Part shown: positions 45,914 to 58,400 of the stretch, one piece after another
Layout: every line of letters begins with the position of its first letter
Numbering within the stretch: the first letter of the stretch is position 1
NCBI RefSeq assembly: GCF_000787575.1
Contig: NW_012236531.1
Coordinates: 829,396-893,395, forward strand
DNA from: Acytostelium subglobosum LB1
Taxonomy: Eukaryota; Evosea; Eumycetozoa; Acytosteliales; Acytosteliaceae
Direction of reading: 5' to 3'
DNA length: 64,000 nucleotides
Program-made: the position numbers and the translations under genes
Notes under the pieces: generated by a model
Seen by the model: the letters and a program-made list of their open reading frames with translations, nothing else
Told to the model about the DNA's origin: nothing
Databases searched by the model: none

Positions 45914-48737
45914 ATGAATGATAACAATCATTATTTAATCACAGAGTTGGAGAAGCACCAGCAAAAAGCTACTGGTCATTATGTTAATGCAATAATTAGA
46001 CTTATCAGTAATATCAAACGATACCCTGGTGAAGTTGATTCAATCAGTAAGTAAGAGGAAGAAGGCTTGCTCATTTGTAATAGTGATCATGATGATCAAT
46101 CAATACATACATGCTTACAACAACATACATTACCTACTAGACTGCAAGAATCTCGGCGGATGTGGTGAAAAGTTGCAGTTGGTTGTCCAGGGTATATTGA
46201 GAGATAAGGCCAATCAGACAAACAAAAAAGGCAACAGCACAGAGTTTGATGACTGTATGTGATCTTCATTCAATGGCTTCAGAGAGGTTTCTACCGCTCA
46301 CTCACTACTGACTCACCCAATCAATCATTCAATCAATCGATCAATGGATGGATGGTATAGATAGGATGCCATTATCAGTTGAAGATTGGATAGACAACAT
46401 AGCAAAGATATCTAAATTCAAGGAATTCCTCTTAACAAATGGATTCGATCAGTTTGAGAGCATCATGTTGATGGAGGCCTCCGACTTTAGTTCTGACTTT
46501 CCAAATGGCCATCGCAAGCTCATCCTTAGCAAGGTGGACAAGCTTAAACGATTCGTGGAGGAAAGGAATATCAAGTTGCCCAATGATCAAGACCCATCGG
46601 ATAACATGGAGGAACTGCCTCAAAGATTGGAGCCGTCGCAGCCGCACATTGAAGTGGACAACATCAAGAAGTTGTGCTCACAAGGTATGTGTGTTTATGC
46701 GCATGACCATGATGAATGACACTGACTGACTGACTGACTGATATGACACGTATACGGCTCAACATAGATGTATTTAATCGTGCGTATGGTACAATTAACA
46801 ACATAATAGGAATGGATTTCACAAGCCAGGAGGGTGTCGTCACTGCGGAAATCAGTGGATCACCTTCAGACACTGGAGAGAGTCCTAACTACAATGTGAT
46901 GATTAGACTGCATCCCAATGGCACGGTAGTGGAGTCCACCTGCGAATGTCCACACCAAACTGGCAAGCAATTGTGTAAGCATCGCGTTGCCATTTTGTTG
47001 CACATCAGCATGTCCAACAAGAATGATCAGGATCAGGATCAGGGTCAGGATCAGATGGATGGACAGGGGCAAGAATATAGCGAGAATAGCAGTAGTGGAA
47101 GCAACAACAGCAACAACAACAACAACAACAATAATAATAATAATAATGGCAGCATGGATGAAGGGGCGGTGGGAGAGGATGACAACGAGGATGATGCACC
47201 CGTGGTCGTCTCGAGACAAGTAAATCGCAAGAGGAAGACCAAGAAGAAGCGTGCTTCCTCGTCGGACGATGAGGATTATGAGAGCAATAATGAACAGTAC
47301 TCTGGCGACGACGATGTGGTCAAGGAGAAGAGGAAGAAGAAGCACAGGACCGGCAACAGGTTTGCCAAGATCAGACTGGACTCAGACAAAGCGGATAAAT
47401 GGGTGCCCAATTTCCGTAACGCCGCTTGGGCACTGCTCGTTGCGTTGTACAAATACGAGATGTCGTCCGAGAGCATGGACTACACGCCGCCCACACGAGA
47501 GGAGCTGACTGCCAGGGCCAGGGAGTATTTTGAGTCTCCCTCCAAAGCCAACCTGTGGCGCGGCATGGCACAACTTATCAAACGTGATATGGTCGAAATC
47601 ACTGGCAAGCGATCGGAGCGCTACGACCTGTCACCAAAGGGCCGAGTGATGGCCAAAAAGGTTACCGAGCTCAACGACAATGGCACTATGAACCTAGTCG
47701 TTGATGACGAAGACGATGAACAAGATCAACAGAGTGGCAACGACACAATCGATGACATCATGGACTTGGGCGACACATCTGGCGAAAACATTCAACAGCC
47801 AGACGATCCAGATCAGTACGACGACACGAATGACAAAGATATATACTCATTGAACGATTGGAGTGACAGCGACACTGAGCTTATCGACTTTATGCTCAAC
47901 AACACACCTCTCACCGCCGAGCAGGCCGAGACGATACACAACGCGAGCATGAACATCATCAGTGTGCTGCTGCTCGTGGACAATAGAGAGATCAAGAAAG
48001 GAATCGACAACTCAAAGCTTCTGCGAGCCCTATCACTGAGGAAGATCCCATATGAGGTGCGCTCGCTACCACTGGGCGACTTCCTCTGGGTGGCCAGGGT
48101 GCACATGAGCGATGACCCGCACAAGACCATGTTTGATGTGGTGTTCAACGTGATCATCGAACGAAAGCTACTCTTTGACCTCAAAGAGAGCTCAGCGGAT
48201 GGACGCTACGCCGATCAGAAGTATCGTTTGGAGCGCTGTGGCCTGACGCGCGTATTCTACTTGGTGGAGGGCGACAACACTGAGAGGAAGATCGATCCGG
48301 TGTTCATGGAGAACTGTCTTGTGGAGACCAGTATAAACAATGGATTCCATCCAGTGACAACAATGGACGAGGACGACACTGTGCGGATGTTGGAGAACAT
48401 CCATAACATGCTACTGCGCGAGCCTCTCAAGCATCTGACAGACACGTGCTTTGAGGAGTTTGTGAGCAAGGCCGAGCACACACCAATCACAACACAGAGC
48501 GCGTTTGCCAGATTCCTGCTGAACATCAACAGCATGACCGATGCCAAGGCACTGGCTATCGTCAATCGCTACCCCACAATGAACTCACTGCGCATTGCCT
48601 ACGATGAATCGTGCGCCACCAAAGAGGATCGCGTCAACATGCTCACACACATCGTTGCCAATGATCAACGAGGTACACCAATCAGTCAAGTACTCAGTCG
48701 TCTTGTCTACGAGGTCTATCATGGCAATGAAGCTTAG
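45914..48737 (+). CDS. mus81: MUS81 structure-specific endonuclease with extra SAM and SWIM domains
   Basis: Catalytic subunit that cuts forks and recombination intermediates, usually with EME1. Exons 45914-46046, 46141-46254, 46361-46684, 46768-48737; 846 residues, longer than the human 551. Domain order: N-terminal helix-hairpin-helix (YLITELEKHQQKATGHYVNA, YPGEVDSIN), a SAM-like domain at about 87-145 (LSVEDWIDNIAKISKFKEFL, FPNGHRKLILSKVDKLK), a SWIM zinc finger at about 246-262 (CECPHQTGKQLCKH), an acidic and poly-Asn linker, a winged helix at about 400-480 (FRNAAWALLVALYKYEMS, YDLSPKGR), the ERCC4 nuclease at about 590-700 (VDNRE, GDFLWVA, IIERKLLFDL, DGRYADQKYRLERCGL) and a C-terminal HhH pair. 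Catalytic residues are present. SAM and SWIM are not part of animal or yeast MUS81. Confidence 0.93.
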
Positions 48738-49256
48738 AACAACAACATGCATATATATATACATACACACAGGCAAGGGCACTCATTCCTTTCAGCAACT
48801 CTCAAGACATCCATGGTCATGGACAAACAAGCGCACATGGTCAATCAATCAATCAATCATGATTTAGAATGAATTATCATTATTTCCTATTTAACTAACT
48901 AACTTATTACATGTCTTATTTGGGGTTCTGACAGTGTAAGCAATCAATCACTTGTTCAAAGATGGTGTGAGATGACGACCCCCCAATAACTAACCCCCAA
49001 GATCAATCCGATCAATTCCAGACTGTGAATTAAATTAAGTTGAGGTTGTCAAACGTGTTTAGAACCTATTGTCACAAACGCCAAACAAGTACAACAACAA
49101 CTTGTATTATTATTTACAACTTCATCCGCATCTTAATCATCTGATCTCTCACTGATACATCAGATACCCGATCTCACTCAATCAATCAACACAACTCGAC
49201 CAAATCAATCATTCAATCAATCAAGACACAACCCGCTCACTTTAAGTATTTGAGAA
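48738..49256. other. Tandem intergenic region, MUS81 to OSBP-related gene
   Basis: TA-rich after the MUS81 stop, then CAAT repeats at 48841-48860 and 49178-49225 in the leader of the next gene. No coding-like frame. Confidence 0.5.
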
Positions 49257-50681
49257 ATGGACACAACATTAGTTGATGAAGCCTCAGATAATGGAATTCA
49301 AACATCATCATCATCAATGGTGATGGATAATGATCAAGTGATCAAAAGTGGTGATGCCGAAGTGTTGGACGAGGAACCAAGAAATTTGTTGCTCTCATTG
49401 TTGTCAGAGGTCAAGATTGGAATGGACTTGTCACGTGTACCACTGCCAACATTCATATTGGAGCCTCGATCACTGTTGGAGAAATTCACCGACTTTATGA
49501 TACACTGCGACTTGTTGGCGGGCGTGTCCAAGTTGGCCGACCCCGTCGAGCGCATCTACAACATCACACGTTGGTTCGTCTCGTCCTTTGCCTACAAGCC
49601 GGCCAAGGGCGTAAAGAAACCCTACAATCCAATTCTTGGCGAGATATTCAGGTCGCAGTGGACCTACGCTGGCACCACGGCCTACTTGGTAGCCGAGCAG
49701 ATCTCACATCATCCACCCGTCTCTTGCCTGTACATATCTAATCGCAAGGATGGCTATGTGATCACTGGCATCATCAACCCTCGCTCCAAGTTCACTGGCA
49801 CATCGCTGGCTGTCATTGTGGAGGGATCGATCACTCTACATCTACCCGAGCTCAATGAACAATACGTCATCAACTTCCCAAACATCTATGCACGTGGCAT
49901 CCTCTTTGGTACATTGCTCACAGAGATTGCGGGTAACACTCAGATCACATGTCAGGCCACCAATCTAAAGGTGGAGATGGATATCAAGGCCAAGGTTAGT
50001 ATCATCGTCCATTTTGAATCATTTCACTCATCTCATTCGCTCACTCGCTCAATCAATCAAACATTTAGCCATGGATCGGTGGGGAGTATAATACAATGAC
50101 TGGAAAGATAAAGAGAAAGTCGACAGATATATTGTACACATTTGGCGGCAAATGGGATGATAAGTTGGACATCACTAATGTAAAGACCAAGACAACAGAG
50201 GTGTTTTGGCAGTGTAAATCGGCAAAGAGAACGGCCAGATACATCCGTCCACTCGAGGAGCAAGAGATCAATGAATCACAAAGACTTTGGATCAATGTGG
50301 CCAAGGCAATCATACGTAAAGATCAGAAAGAGGCCACCAGTGAGAAGATCAAGCTGGAGGATGCGCAACGACAATCCGTCAAAGACAGGAAGGAGAAGAA
50401 TATTGAATGGGAGCCAAAGTATTTCCACAAGGTTGGTGATCAATGGGTCTATCGTTATGCAAAGTATGTATCGTCAACTTGATTGATTGGACTCAATTGA
50501 TTGATTGAACTAACTGTTGCCACACTCTAGCTTCACGCCTTATGATCCAAGTGAGCCACCAGAGTTGGAGACGAATGGAATTATACATCTTTCGAACTTG
50601 GACTCAAAGGCGACCGCGGATGTCCTGGCACCTGGCATTGTACAGTCTGGAAGCAACATGTCAATGGTTTGCAGGGAATGA
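49257..50681 (+). CDS. Oxysterol-binding protein-related lipid transfer protein
   Basis: Soluble ORP that exchanges sterols or phosphoinositides at membrane contacts. Exons 49257-49994, 50069-50463, 50531-50681; 427 residues, the size of short ORPs without a PH domain. Family marks: LSRVPLPTFILEPRSLLEKF (lid and strand 1), YKPAKGVKKPYNPILGEIF, the signature EQISHHPPVSCLYI, GNTQITCQATNL, then WIGGEYNTMTGKI across the splice and the C-terminal RLWINVAKAIIRKDQKEATS helix with the EPKYFHK motif. No FFAT motif or membrane segment is obvious. The N-terminal 40 residues are acidic and not conserved. Lipid specificity cannot be told. Confidence 0.93.
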
Positions 50682-50775
50682 ATCAATTGAATGAGTTGAA
50701 ATTATAGTAAAGGTGGACAAGATATTGTGTATTGTACATTCCATTTATGTTGAGTAGTACACTACAATGATCAGC

Positions 50776-51412
50776 TTAATCTGGTGGCACAGTTGATGAT
50801 GGATACGTGCCTCCACCTCCACCTCCAATACCACCGAATCCAAGCCATGATACCAATCGATAACCAATGAAACATGCGGCAGCAATCAGACCAACTTTGA
50901 CATAGGACCAGACACTCTTGACCATTGAGAAAACCGATGATGCCTGTCTAAACATTGGTACATTCTGGTTTGCCCAGGTCATCAAGTCATATCGCTCATT
51001 CAACCAACACAGTGTTGCAGTCGGGATGAATCCAAGGCCAGGTATCTAATAATGTTGATGTGTTAGTACAATGCTATATAAATGAATGATTGTACACGCT
51101 TACAGTCTCTTCTACAAATGCTAGGATGACTCCGAATGTACTGCCGTATAACCTGTAGATGAGGTACGAGCTTATTGCTGGGAACATGGCGACTCCAAAC
51201 ACTGGGATGATCTGTGAGAATACACCGGCAATGTCCAATGCTATACTGAATAGTAGTCTTGCCCATGGATTTGTAGGGATAGGTATACTTCTGACAAAGG
51301 GTAGGTTTGAAACAAATCCATCTCTATGATCTCTATACTTATTACCTTGTTGTTGCTGTTGTTGTTGTTGGCCTTGTTGGCCATATTGATTATTATCGTT
51401 TCTTTGTCTCAT
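50776..51412 (-). CDS. Small multi-pass membrane protein, unassigned
   Basis: Exons 51104-51412 and 50776-51045 on the minus strand; 192 residues. A Gln/Asn-rich N-terminus leads into NPWARLLFSIALDIAGVFSQ and IIPVFGVAMFPAISSYLIYR, two hydrophobic segments, then LAFVEETVIPGLGFIPTATL at the splice, a cytosolic helix, a third hydrophobic segment (VKVGLIAAACFIGYRLVSWL) and a Gly-rich end. The FVEExxP..xxIPTAT pattern recalls small conserved bacterial and plastid membrane proteins, but I cannot name the family. The stop lies 95 bases from the convergent OSBP-related gene. Confidence 0.7.
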
Positions 51413-51833
51413 TGTTCATTCAACTTATGTATATACAATGATGATGAGAGTTGGTTGAATGAATGAACAGGTGAGGTGAAGTTGACTTTCTTTCGAGTTG
51501 TGTGTGGTGAACTTGAGCGAAGGGTTGAACGAGGGTTAGGGTTAGGGTAAGGGTTAGGGCAAGGGTTAGTGTAAAGTCAGGGTAAGGTCAAGGAAATGGA
51601 ATAAATATCATATTTGTAGTAGTACTAGTTAGTCAATCCAGGATTATGATCATTCTCTAGTTGTTTACCTGATTTGGATCAAACCTCATTCGGTTTCTTC
51701 GTCTTTTTTCAGCCAAGGCAGATTTGGGTGCACTTGCAAGAAGATGCACATGAATCAATCATTCGTCACTTCGACTCCAACACTCATTCGATATTACTTA
51801 GTATAGACTAGACTTAGTACTTAGTAACAAGCA
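51413..51833. other. Divergent promoter region with TTAGGG-like repeat
   Basis: Separates the small membrane protein gene (-) from the RNB-like gene (+). It contains the hexamer array at 51533-51568, described separately. No coding-like frame. Confidence 0.55.
51533..51568 (+). repeat. Interstitial GGGTTA-type hexamer array
   Basis: Six hexamers in perfect period: GGGTTA twice, GGGTAA, GGGTTA, GGGCAA, GGGTTA; looser copies flank it (51521 and 51580-51586). This is telomere-like sequence inside a divergent promoter. Confidence 0.8.
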
Positions 51834-54800
51834 ATGGCTTCAATGTATATTGCTCGAACTCTGACACTTGGTACGGGAAGATTGATCTCGAGGACACCCT
51901 TCCCACCAGCCACACTCAACTCTAGGATCACATCTCCATCACTCCTTCCAACAACCACAACATTCAGGAGATGGTACTCAACTACTGATTCCACTTCAGT
52001 CGCAGCGTCTACAACAACACCCTCAGCAACAGAGTCAGAGGGTGCATCATCAACTGAGCAGGTGGCCACCACCACCACCGCATCAGTTGAGCCAACTGAG
52101 ACAGCAACTTCGACCACATCAATTGAAGTACCAGTTGAGGTGAAGACTGAGAAGACTGATGTCCCAGCAACAGCAGTAGCGACAAAAGGAACAACAAAGA
52201 CACCATACAAGAAACAGCATCAGAAGCAACAACCACAGCAACAGCAACAACAGGAGAAGAAGAAATACACCCCGAACAAGGCACAGACTTCCAATGTCAA
52301 GCCAACAACAACAACTTCAAAGAACGATCAGACAAAGACGACAAAAACGACAACGACAGCGACAACTAAGGATCAAAAGAAACAGAATCTTAAGGCACCA
52401 GTGACTGGAAATGCGCCCCAGGTCCACAAGCCCTACAACATGTTTGATCAGATAACTCTGGCCAGCATCACCGAACAGTCGTTTGCACTCAACCTCCCAT
52501 CAAACCTACCATTCACGACCACCAAGCAAGACTACATCGACTACATGAAACAACTATCCACCTACAATGACATGCTCAAGCGTCTTAACATCACTCGTCA
52601 AGCTGATGACAACAAGAAACCACATGCTCAACTTCTCAAGTTGAGGACCAACGTCTATCCCCAGTCTCCTAACGATGTCTACCCATCCATTAAGACCATG
52701 TTGGTAAGTATCCGGCCAGGGTTGTCGGACTGGCACGCACCCACTCACTGGAACTATCCCAATCAATCAATCAATCACTACTTAGCCTGTTGGAACTACT
52801 ATTGAGTTCATGCTCAATAATGTGATGTACTTGGGCATCATCCAGAACTATCATAGTGGCGTCAACTTGTTGGTGTCGTACTTGGATCACAATAGACCAG
52901 GTGGTGCAGTGGTAGTGAATGGCGCCAAGGTGGAGATATGGGACGTGCTCGGATGTTGGCCACAGGACTATTACAGGTTGAACACTACAGACTTGCTCCA
53001 GCTGTACAACAACCATAACGACTTGGTTGTCTTGGCACCCGATCGCCACGCAGCCTTCATCAAGTTTGGCGCACAGACCTTCAAGTTTACCACATTCAAT
53101 GCCTGCAGGACACTGCTGGACGTCCACCCAACTTCGCCTTTGGCATCGCAATCGCCATCGCCGCAGAACATGTACGACACATTCCGTCTGCTCAACAGCG
53201 ATCGCAGCATCGCGCGCAACGAGGTGACGGGCGGCTACCGCATCGAGTCGCGCCTCTTTGAGGACATGCAGCCATTCATTGATCGCGTGCAGTCCTTTAA
53301 GTCGATGGACAAGAAGCCCAAGTACTTTGATCACTTCAACAACGACGACAACAAGTTTGTCGTGTTGCTCTACCTCTTCATCAATCATCCCGAGAAGCAC
53401 CTGTTCCAGTACTCGGATCTCGCTCAGATCGTGCTCGACAAGCTCGGCGTGGAGTTCTCGCATAAGGGCGCCAGACAGGTGCTGCGCTTGCTGGGCATGG
53501 AGCTGCATCCCATTCCCAACTACGAGCTGGGCGATGTGCTCTCAGGCATCTGTCCCCGCGAGACGGCCGTCGCGATGAACAACATCACCAAGAGCTTGGA
53601 GGCCAACAATGGCAAGGACATGTTCGACCCCCTGGCGTCCATTCGCAAGCCATTCACACAGCCCATGTACCAAGTGTACCGCACCGACGATGACAAGTTA
53701 TTCGTGGGCAACTGCTTGTTCTCTGTTGTGATGGATTCGGACAAGGTGTGCACGTTGTATGTCACATGCATGGATGTGTCGCCATACATCAAGGACGGCC
53801 CCAATGACACACTCTACAAGAGTGCACTGTTCAGCAAGATGTCATTCTATCAGGCTGACAACAGACAGGGTATGGACAGACTTCGCGTATCAACTCTACC
53901 CCAAGCCTTTGTCAAGGCTGTCACCGAACGTCCCCTCAGATTTGGCATCACTCGTTGGACCAAGCTAAACAGGGAGACCATGGAGCAGTTGGACTTTGGT
54001 GTGGAGCCAATACTGATGGACCAGGCAAAGTAAGTCACTCCACTCATTCAACCAATCAACTTACTGACACCGAATGCTCCACTTCCATCCAGGTTGATCA
54101 CATTGTCATCAAATGAGGCACTGGATAATATGAAGTCAATTGATGATATCAAGGACAATGACGCACGCAACTTGTTCAAGGTATTAAAGACTCTAAAGGA
54201 CAAGCGCATTCTCCCAATGAGTGGAACAAACAATCGCAGCCGCAATCCACTTGGCTCATTCTTCAGGCCAGCAATCGAGCTTGCAGGTAAGTCCAATCCC
54301 ATCACTCAAACTCAATCCTCAAACTCATACTCAAACTCATACTCATACACAATCAATCAAAGACAAGGGACTTGGACAATATGTTAAGGCCAAGGGTCTG
54401 CCATGCATATCATTTTTTGATGCATTCCAGTTTGTGACTAGCTCATCAAGGGAGTTCAGGGCCAAGCTGTCAATGCCTTTGGAGAAGGTGGACGACATGA
54501 TTATGCAGATGCAACTGGCTTGGTACTGGCAATACAACCTGCCAATATTCAGTATGGAGTCGATCAATAAGATTGGCACGCCATCATTCGAGTTGCACGA
54601 GATACACAGGGACCGAAGATTTTACTCCTGGTTGGTGGCGCTAAAGGATAAACTGGCTCAGCAGTCTGGTGAGCCAGCAGTCGTTCCAGGTCAACGCGAC
54701 ACACCCATCGTTGCCAAGATGAATGGAAAGATCATTAAGCACGATTCTGTCAAGGATGTATATACTATTGGATTCGAAGAGTATAACTTCACCGATAGTT

Positions 54801-54970
54801 CAGTTCCAACAACAGTGTGTGCCAACAAGTTGGAGATTGGTGATCACGTCGTAGCGACCATTCAATCAATCTCCTGGACCAAACTCATGGTCTCATACAA
54901 GTCCATCGAGCGAGTCGATCCAACGACATCCACATCATGCGAATCCAATACCGAACAATCGTCATCATAA
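51834..54970 (+). CDS. RNase II/RNB-like protein, probably mitochondrial, catalytically degenerate
   Basis: Four exons: 51834-52703, 52786-54029, 54093-54286, 54363-54970; 971 residues. The N-terminus (MASMYIARTLTLGTGRLISR, then RRWYS) looks like a mitochondrial targeting peptide, followed by a long Thr/Gln/Lys low-complexity region. A helical, winged-helix-like region (FQYSDLAQIVLDKLGVEFSH) precedes a stretch resembling the RNB fold: LYVTCMDVSPYIKDGPNDTL, a SFYQADNRQGMDRL turn and PLRFGITRWTKLNRETMEQL. The acidic DxDDA cluster that binds metal in RNase II was not found. The end (VAKMNGKIIKHDSVKDVYTI, GDHVVATIQSISWTKLMVSY) resembles an S1/OB fold. It recalls fungal mitochondrial Dss1/Cyt-4, with the identity inferred from faint similarity. 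Confidence 0.6.
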
Positions 54971-55467
54971 ACATTATTCCTTCAAAGTACTTCAAATCTT
55001 GATTGATCAAGTGAGTGAATGATGTAAGTCAAGTTTGAATGATTGTAATTGGAATTGGACAATTGGACATTGAATCTAAATAATACCAAAGTGATCGAGG
55101 CCTGGGAGGTACCTCTTTTGGAGGACTTCCGGGATGGACCATCTGAGGGTCTTGAATGAAAAAGAAAAGTTCAACACACTTTTATTTATTTAAATAAAAT
55201 TAAATATCTCATGTTGAAGCAACCTTGCATCAACCTAATTCAATTCAAACTTGGACCTCATACTAGGCCTCTTGCTTGCAAGCATGATCTTGTTGGGTTG
55301 ACCTTGTTGTTGTGTTCATCGACCCTACCTACAATTACATTATATCATATAATATAATATAATATATATATTATCATATATATATTCATTCATACATACA
55401 TACATATATATATACATAGATAGATACATCATAACTCTCACTTGTATTTAATTAAATAATAACAAAG
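54971..55467. other. Tandem intergenic region, RNB-like gene to DNAJC13
   Basis: Contains a GC-richer patch at 55097-55150 with short inverted words (GAGGTACCTC; GACC...GGTC), then AT-rich sequence with TATATA runs at 55340-55410 and a GATAGATACATC leader. No coding-like frame or clear RNA gene. Confidence 0.5.
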
Positions 55468-58400
55468 ATGTCATCTGGTAACGCTGCACCAGGTACATCT
55501 ATTGATGAGTTTGTATCAGCTCATCATAGATCTTTATCACTTTGGTACACGATTAAACATTCGTGGAAGAAGAAGAAGAGATTTATGTCGATCGACCCAA
55601 TCAACTTGACCACGCACGACACTTCCACCTGGGAGAACACCAACCAGTGGCAGTGGGAGACGGGCATCGCCGATGTCGGCCCCTCAGACAAGGGCTCCAG
55701 CATGATCACCATCATCACCAAGAAGGACGGCAAGAAGAAGGACACGCTGCACTTTGAGACCGACAACCGCGCGGAGCTCCTGACCGACCTCCAGAGATCG
55801 CTGACCGTCGTGCGGGCAGCCGAGAAGCAGGGCAAATCAGTGGACACGTTGAACTATCGCCATTTGGGCCGCGCGGGCTACGTCTACGAGATGAGTTTGC
55901 GTGAGCTGGCCACGGGCATGTACAAGAGCTACACAGCCAAGAAGCTCAAGCGTGCCGGCAACTGGATCGACGTCGTGCTGACCGTGTGCAGCTGCTCGGT
56001 CGAAGAGCAGGACTCGTCGGCCGTCGGCAACAACCAATCGCCCATCAAGGAGACCAAGATACGTGCCACCTACTTCTTTAAGGACTGTGTCAAGATCGAG
56101 AGTCTAGCAGACAACCCCAATGCCTATCTATTTTACATGGGCAGCGACAGCGACGCCAGCGACCTCTTTGTCATCAACGATCCAAAGTTCATCGAGAACG
56201 TCACCGTCTTCTCCAAGAAGTACGTGGGACACGACATCAAGGTGACCAAGTCTGCGTCGCCCCTCTCCGACTATCCCAACCACCGTCTACGTCGTCATGG
56301 TCGTGACGATGATGACACTCTCGTATCCATCATCGATTTCAACGTCAACAAGATAAGCAACAGACATCCAAATCCAGTTTCAAGATTGTTAACATTATCA
56401 ACAACCAAGTATGTTGTGTTGATCATCATTGCTCAAACATCAAGTGCAGAAGACACTAACATCTCTTCCTCGCTCACTTACTCATTCATAGACTGGTTGA
56501 GAGAGATATTGCCAACTACTCAATCATTACGACCAGACCTTACTCGACTGTAGCCTGTGTAGTCCGATACGAATCCGACTCACAGAAGCTGTCTATCCAG
56601 TACAAGGACGGCTTGCTAAAGACCTACACTTCATCCTCCAGAGATGCGCTCATTGCCAGTGTCGTCGACTTTTGTAGAGGCGCCGGTAACAACAATGCCA
56701 CCGTATTCACATCACAGATTGTCAGAGGAATGAAGATCACTCCACATCACATCACTCCACCAGAGGTAAGCTTACACATTGATGCGTTTGATTGATCGAT
56801 TGAATGTAGACCCCTCTCTAACCAATCCCCAACCAATCCCCAATCAATCAGGACGTCCAAGAACAATACATTAGACTGTTTGAGCAAAAGTCATTCGACT
56901 TTGAGAACTTGAATGTTTCGCAGATCACGCTCAGTCTTGATGGCTTCATCTCCAACATCCCTTACTCTGGACTGTCCAACACGTTTGCTGAGAGGAATGG
57001 AAAGGTCGTGTTGAACGCCATCCAGAAGATCTTGAGCGGTGTCCGTACGCTATCGACTAGCGCCGAGGAGAAGACTGATGTCGAGCTGATCTCGGTCGTG
57101 CTCCAGATGCTGCGCCGTGTCGTTGCCACCCGTGTCGGCTTCGAGCTGTTCACTCACTTCCCTCACTGCAAGATCCCCCTGCTAAACCTGCTGCGACGCT
57201 CCATCCAATGTGTCGAGGACACCATCGCCTACTATGGTCTCGAGCTGATGATCGCCCTGACTCAGCCCGCATTCGACGGCGACTACGAGGCCGGCCAATG
57301 CCAGCTCAACAAGCGTGAGCTGTTCCTCAGCTTGGACTTGAACAAGACACTATTTGAATTGATACAGAGACATTCATCGGCTGGTACAGGTGCACTGGTG
57401 CTCAATGCTGCCATTGAGCTGCTGACACTGCTGCTGTGCGAGCCATACAGCGAGACGACAGACTCGACAATCTTCCAGGACCTTCTGACCCGTGTGGGCG
57501 GCCTGGGTCGCGACCTCTTCAAGCTGTTCATGCATCCATGCCAATCGATCTCAAAGAACGCCGGTATGCTCATGAACGTCGTGATCAATGAGGGTGAGGA
57601 GTCGATGGCCAAGCAGATGCAGGTCATCTCGTTGGTTGAGGGCGCTTTGCTGCGTCACCTCCACGATGCCCTGTTCCTCAAGGTGCAGCCAGGCGTTGTG
57701 ACACCCGCCAACATCAGAAACTCCACCAAGAAGGAGATGTCCAAGCTGCTCGTCAGTCTGTGGACCGCCGAGAACAACATCTGTCGCCAGCTATTGGAGC
57801 GTCTCTTCCCTCGCGGCCTTGTTCAGTTCCTCGACAGCACAGAGGAGCCACCCAAGCAAGAGGCCCTCGCCAAGCAGGAGACCACTGGTCCCAAGGCCAT
57901 CAAGATGGGCGTCTTTGCCAACTGGCGTATGAAGAAGATCATCAAGACTAGAGAGACCATGGCCAAGGCTGTCATCCGTGCCAAGCGCGAGACCAAGCCA
58001 CTCAAGACCTACAACTGGCCCATGTTCATCTACCAGTTTAGCAACGACCACCGCGACGCCAACCTGATCTGGAACCACACCACACGTGAGGAGCTTCGTG
58101 AGTCAATGGACAACGAGCTTCGTCTCTTCCAGCTCGAGCAGGAGGCGGCTGGCCGTGAGGTCGTCGCCTGGAACGACGAGGACTTTGAAGTACTCTACCC
58201 CTCGCTCAAGAAGGAGATTTGCGTCGGCGGCTACTACATCTCACTGTTGGTCGATGGAACCAGCAAGGGCGTTCGTCTCACCAACCCCGGCAACTTCTTC
58301 AACGAGTTGTGGCAGAACTTCCTGCTCAACGAGAGCCCCGACCAGAAGTCACTGTGTCTCCGCGCCATGACCCTGGTGTTCACACACTACAACAGTCACC

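Noticed and set aside
51521-51590. Chromosome end or telomere
   Set aside because: Unique genes continue on both sides, so the hexamer array is interstitial.
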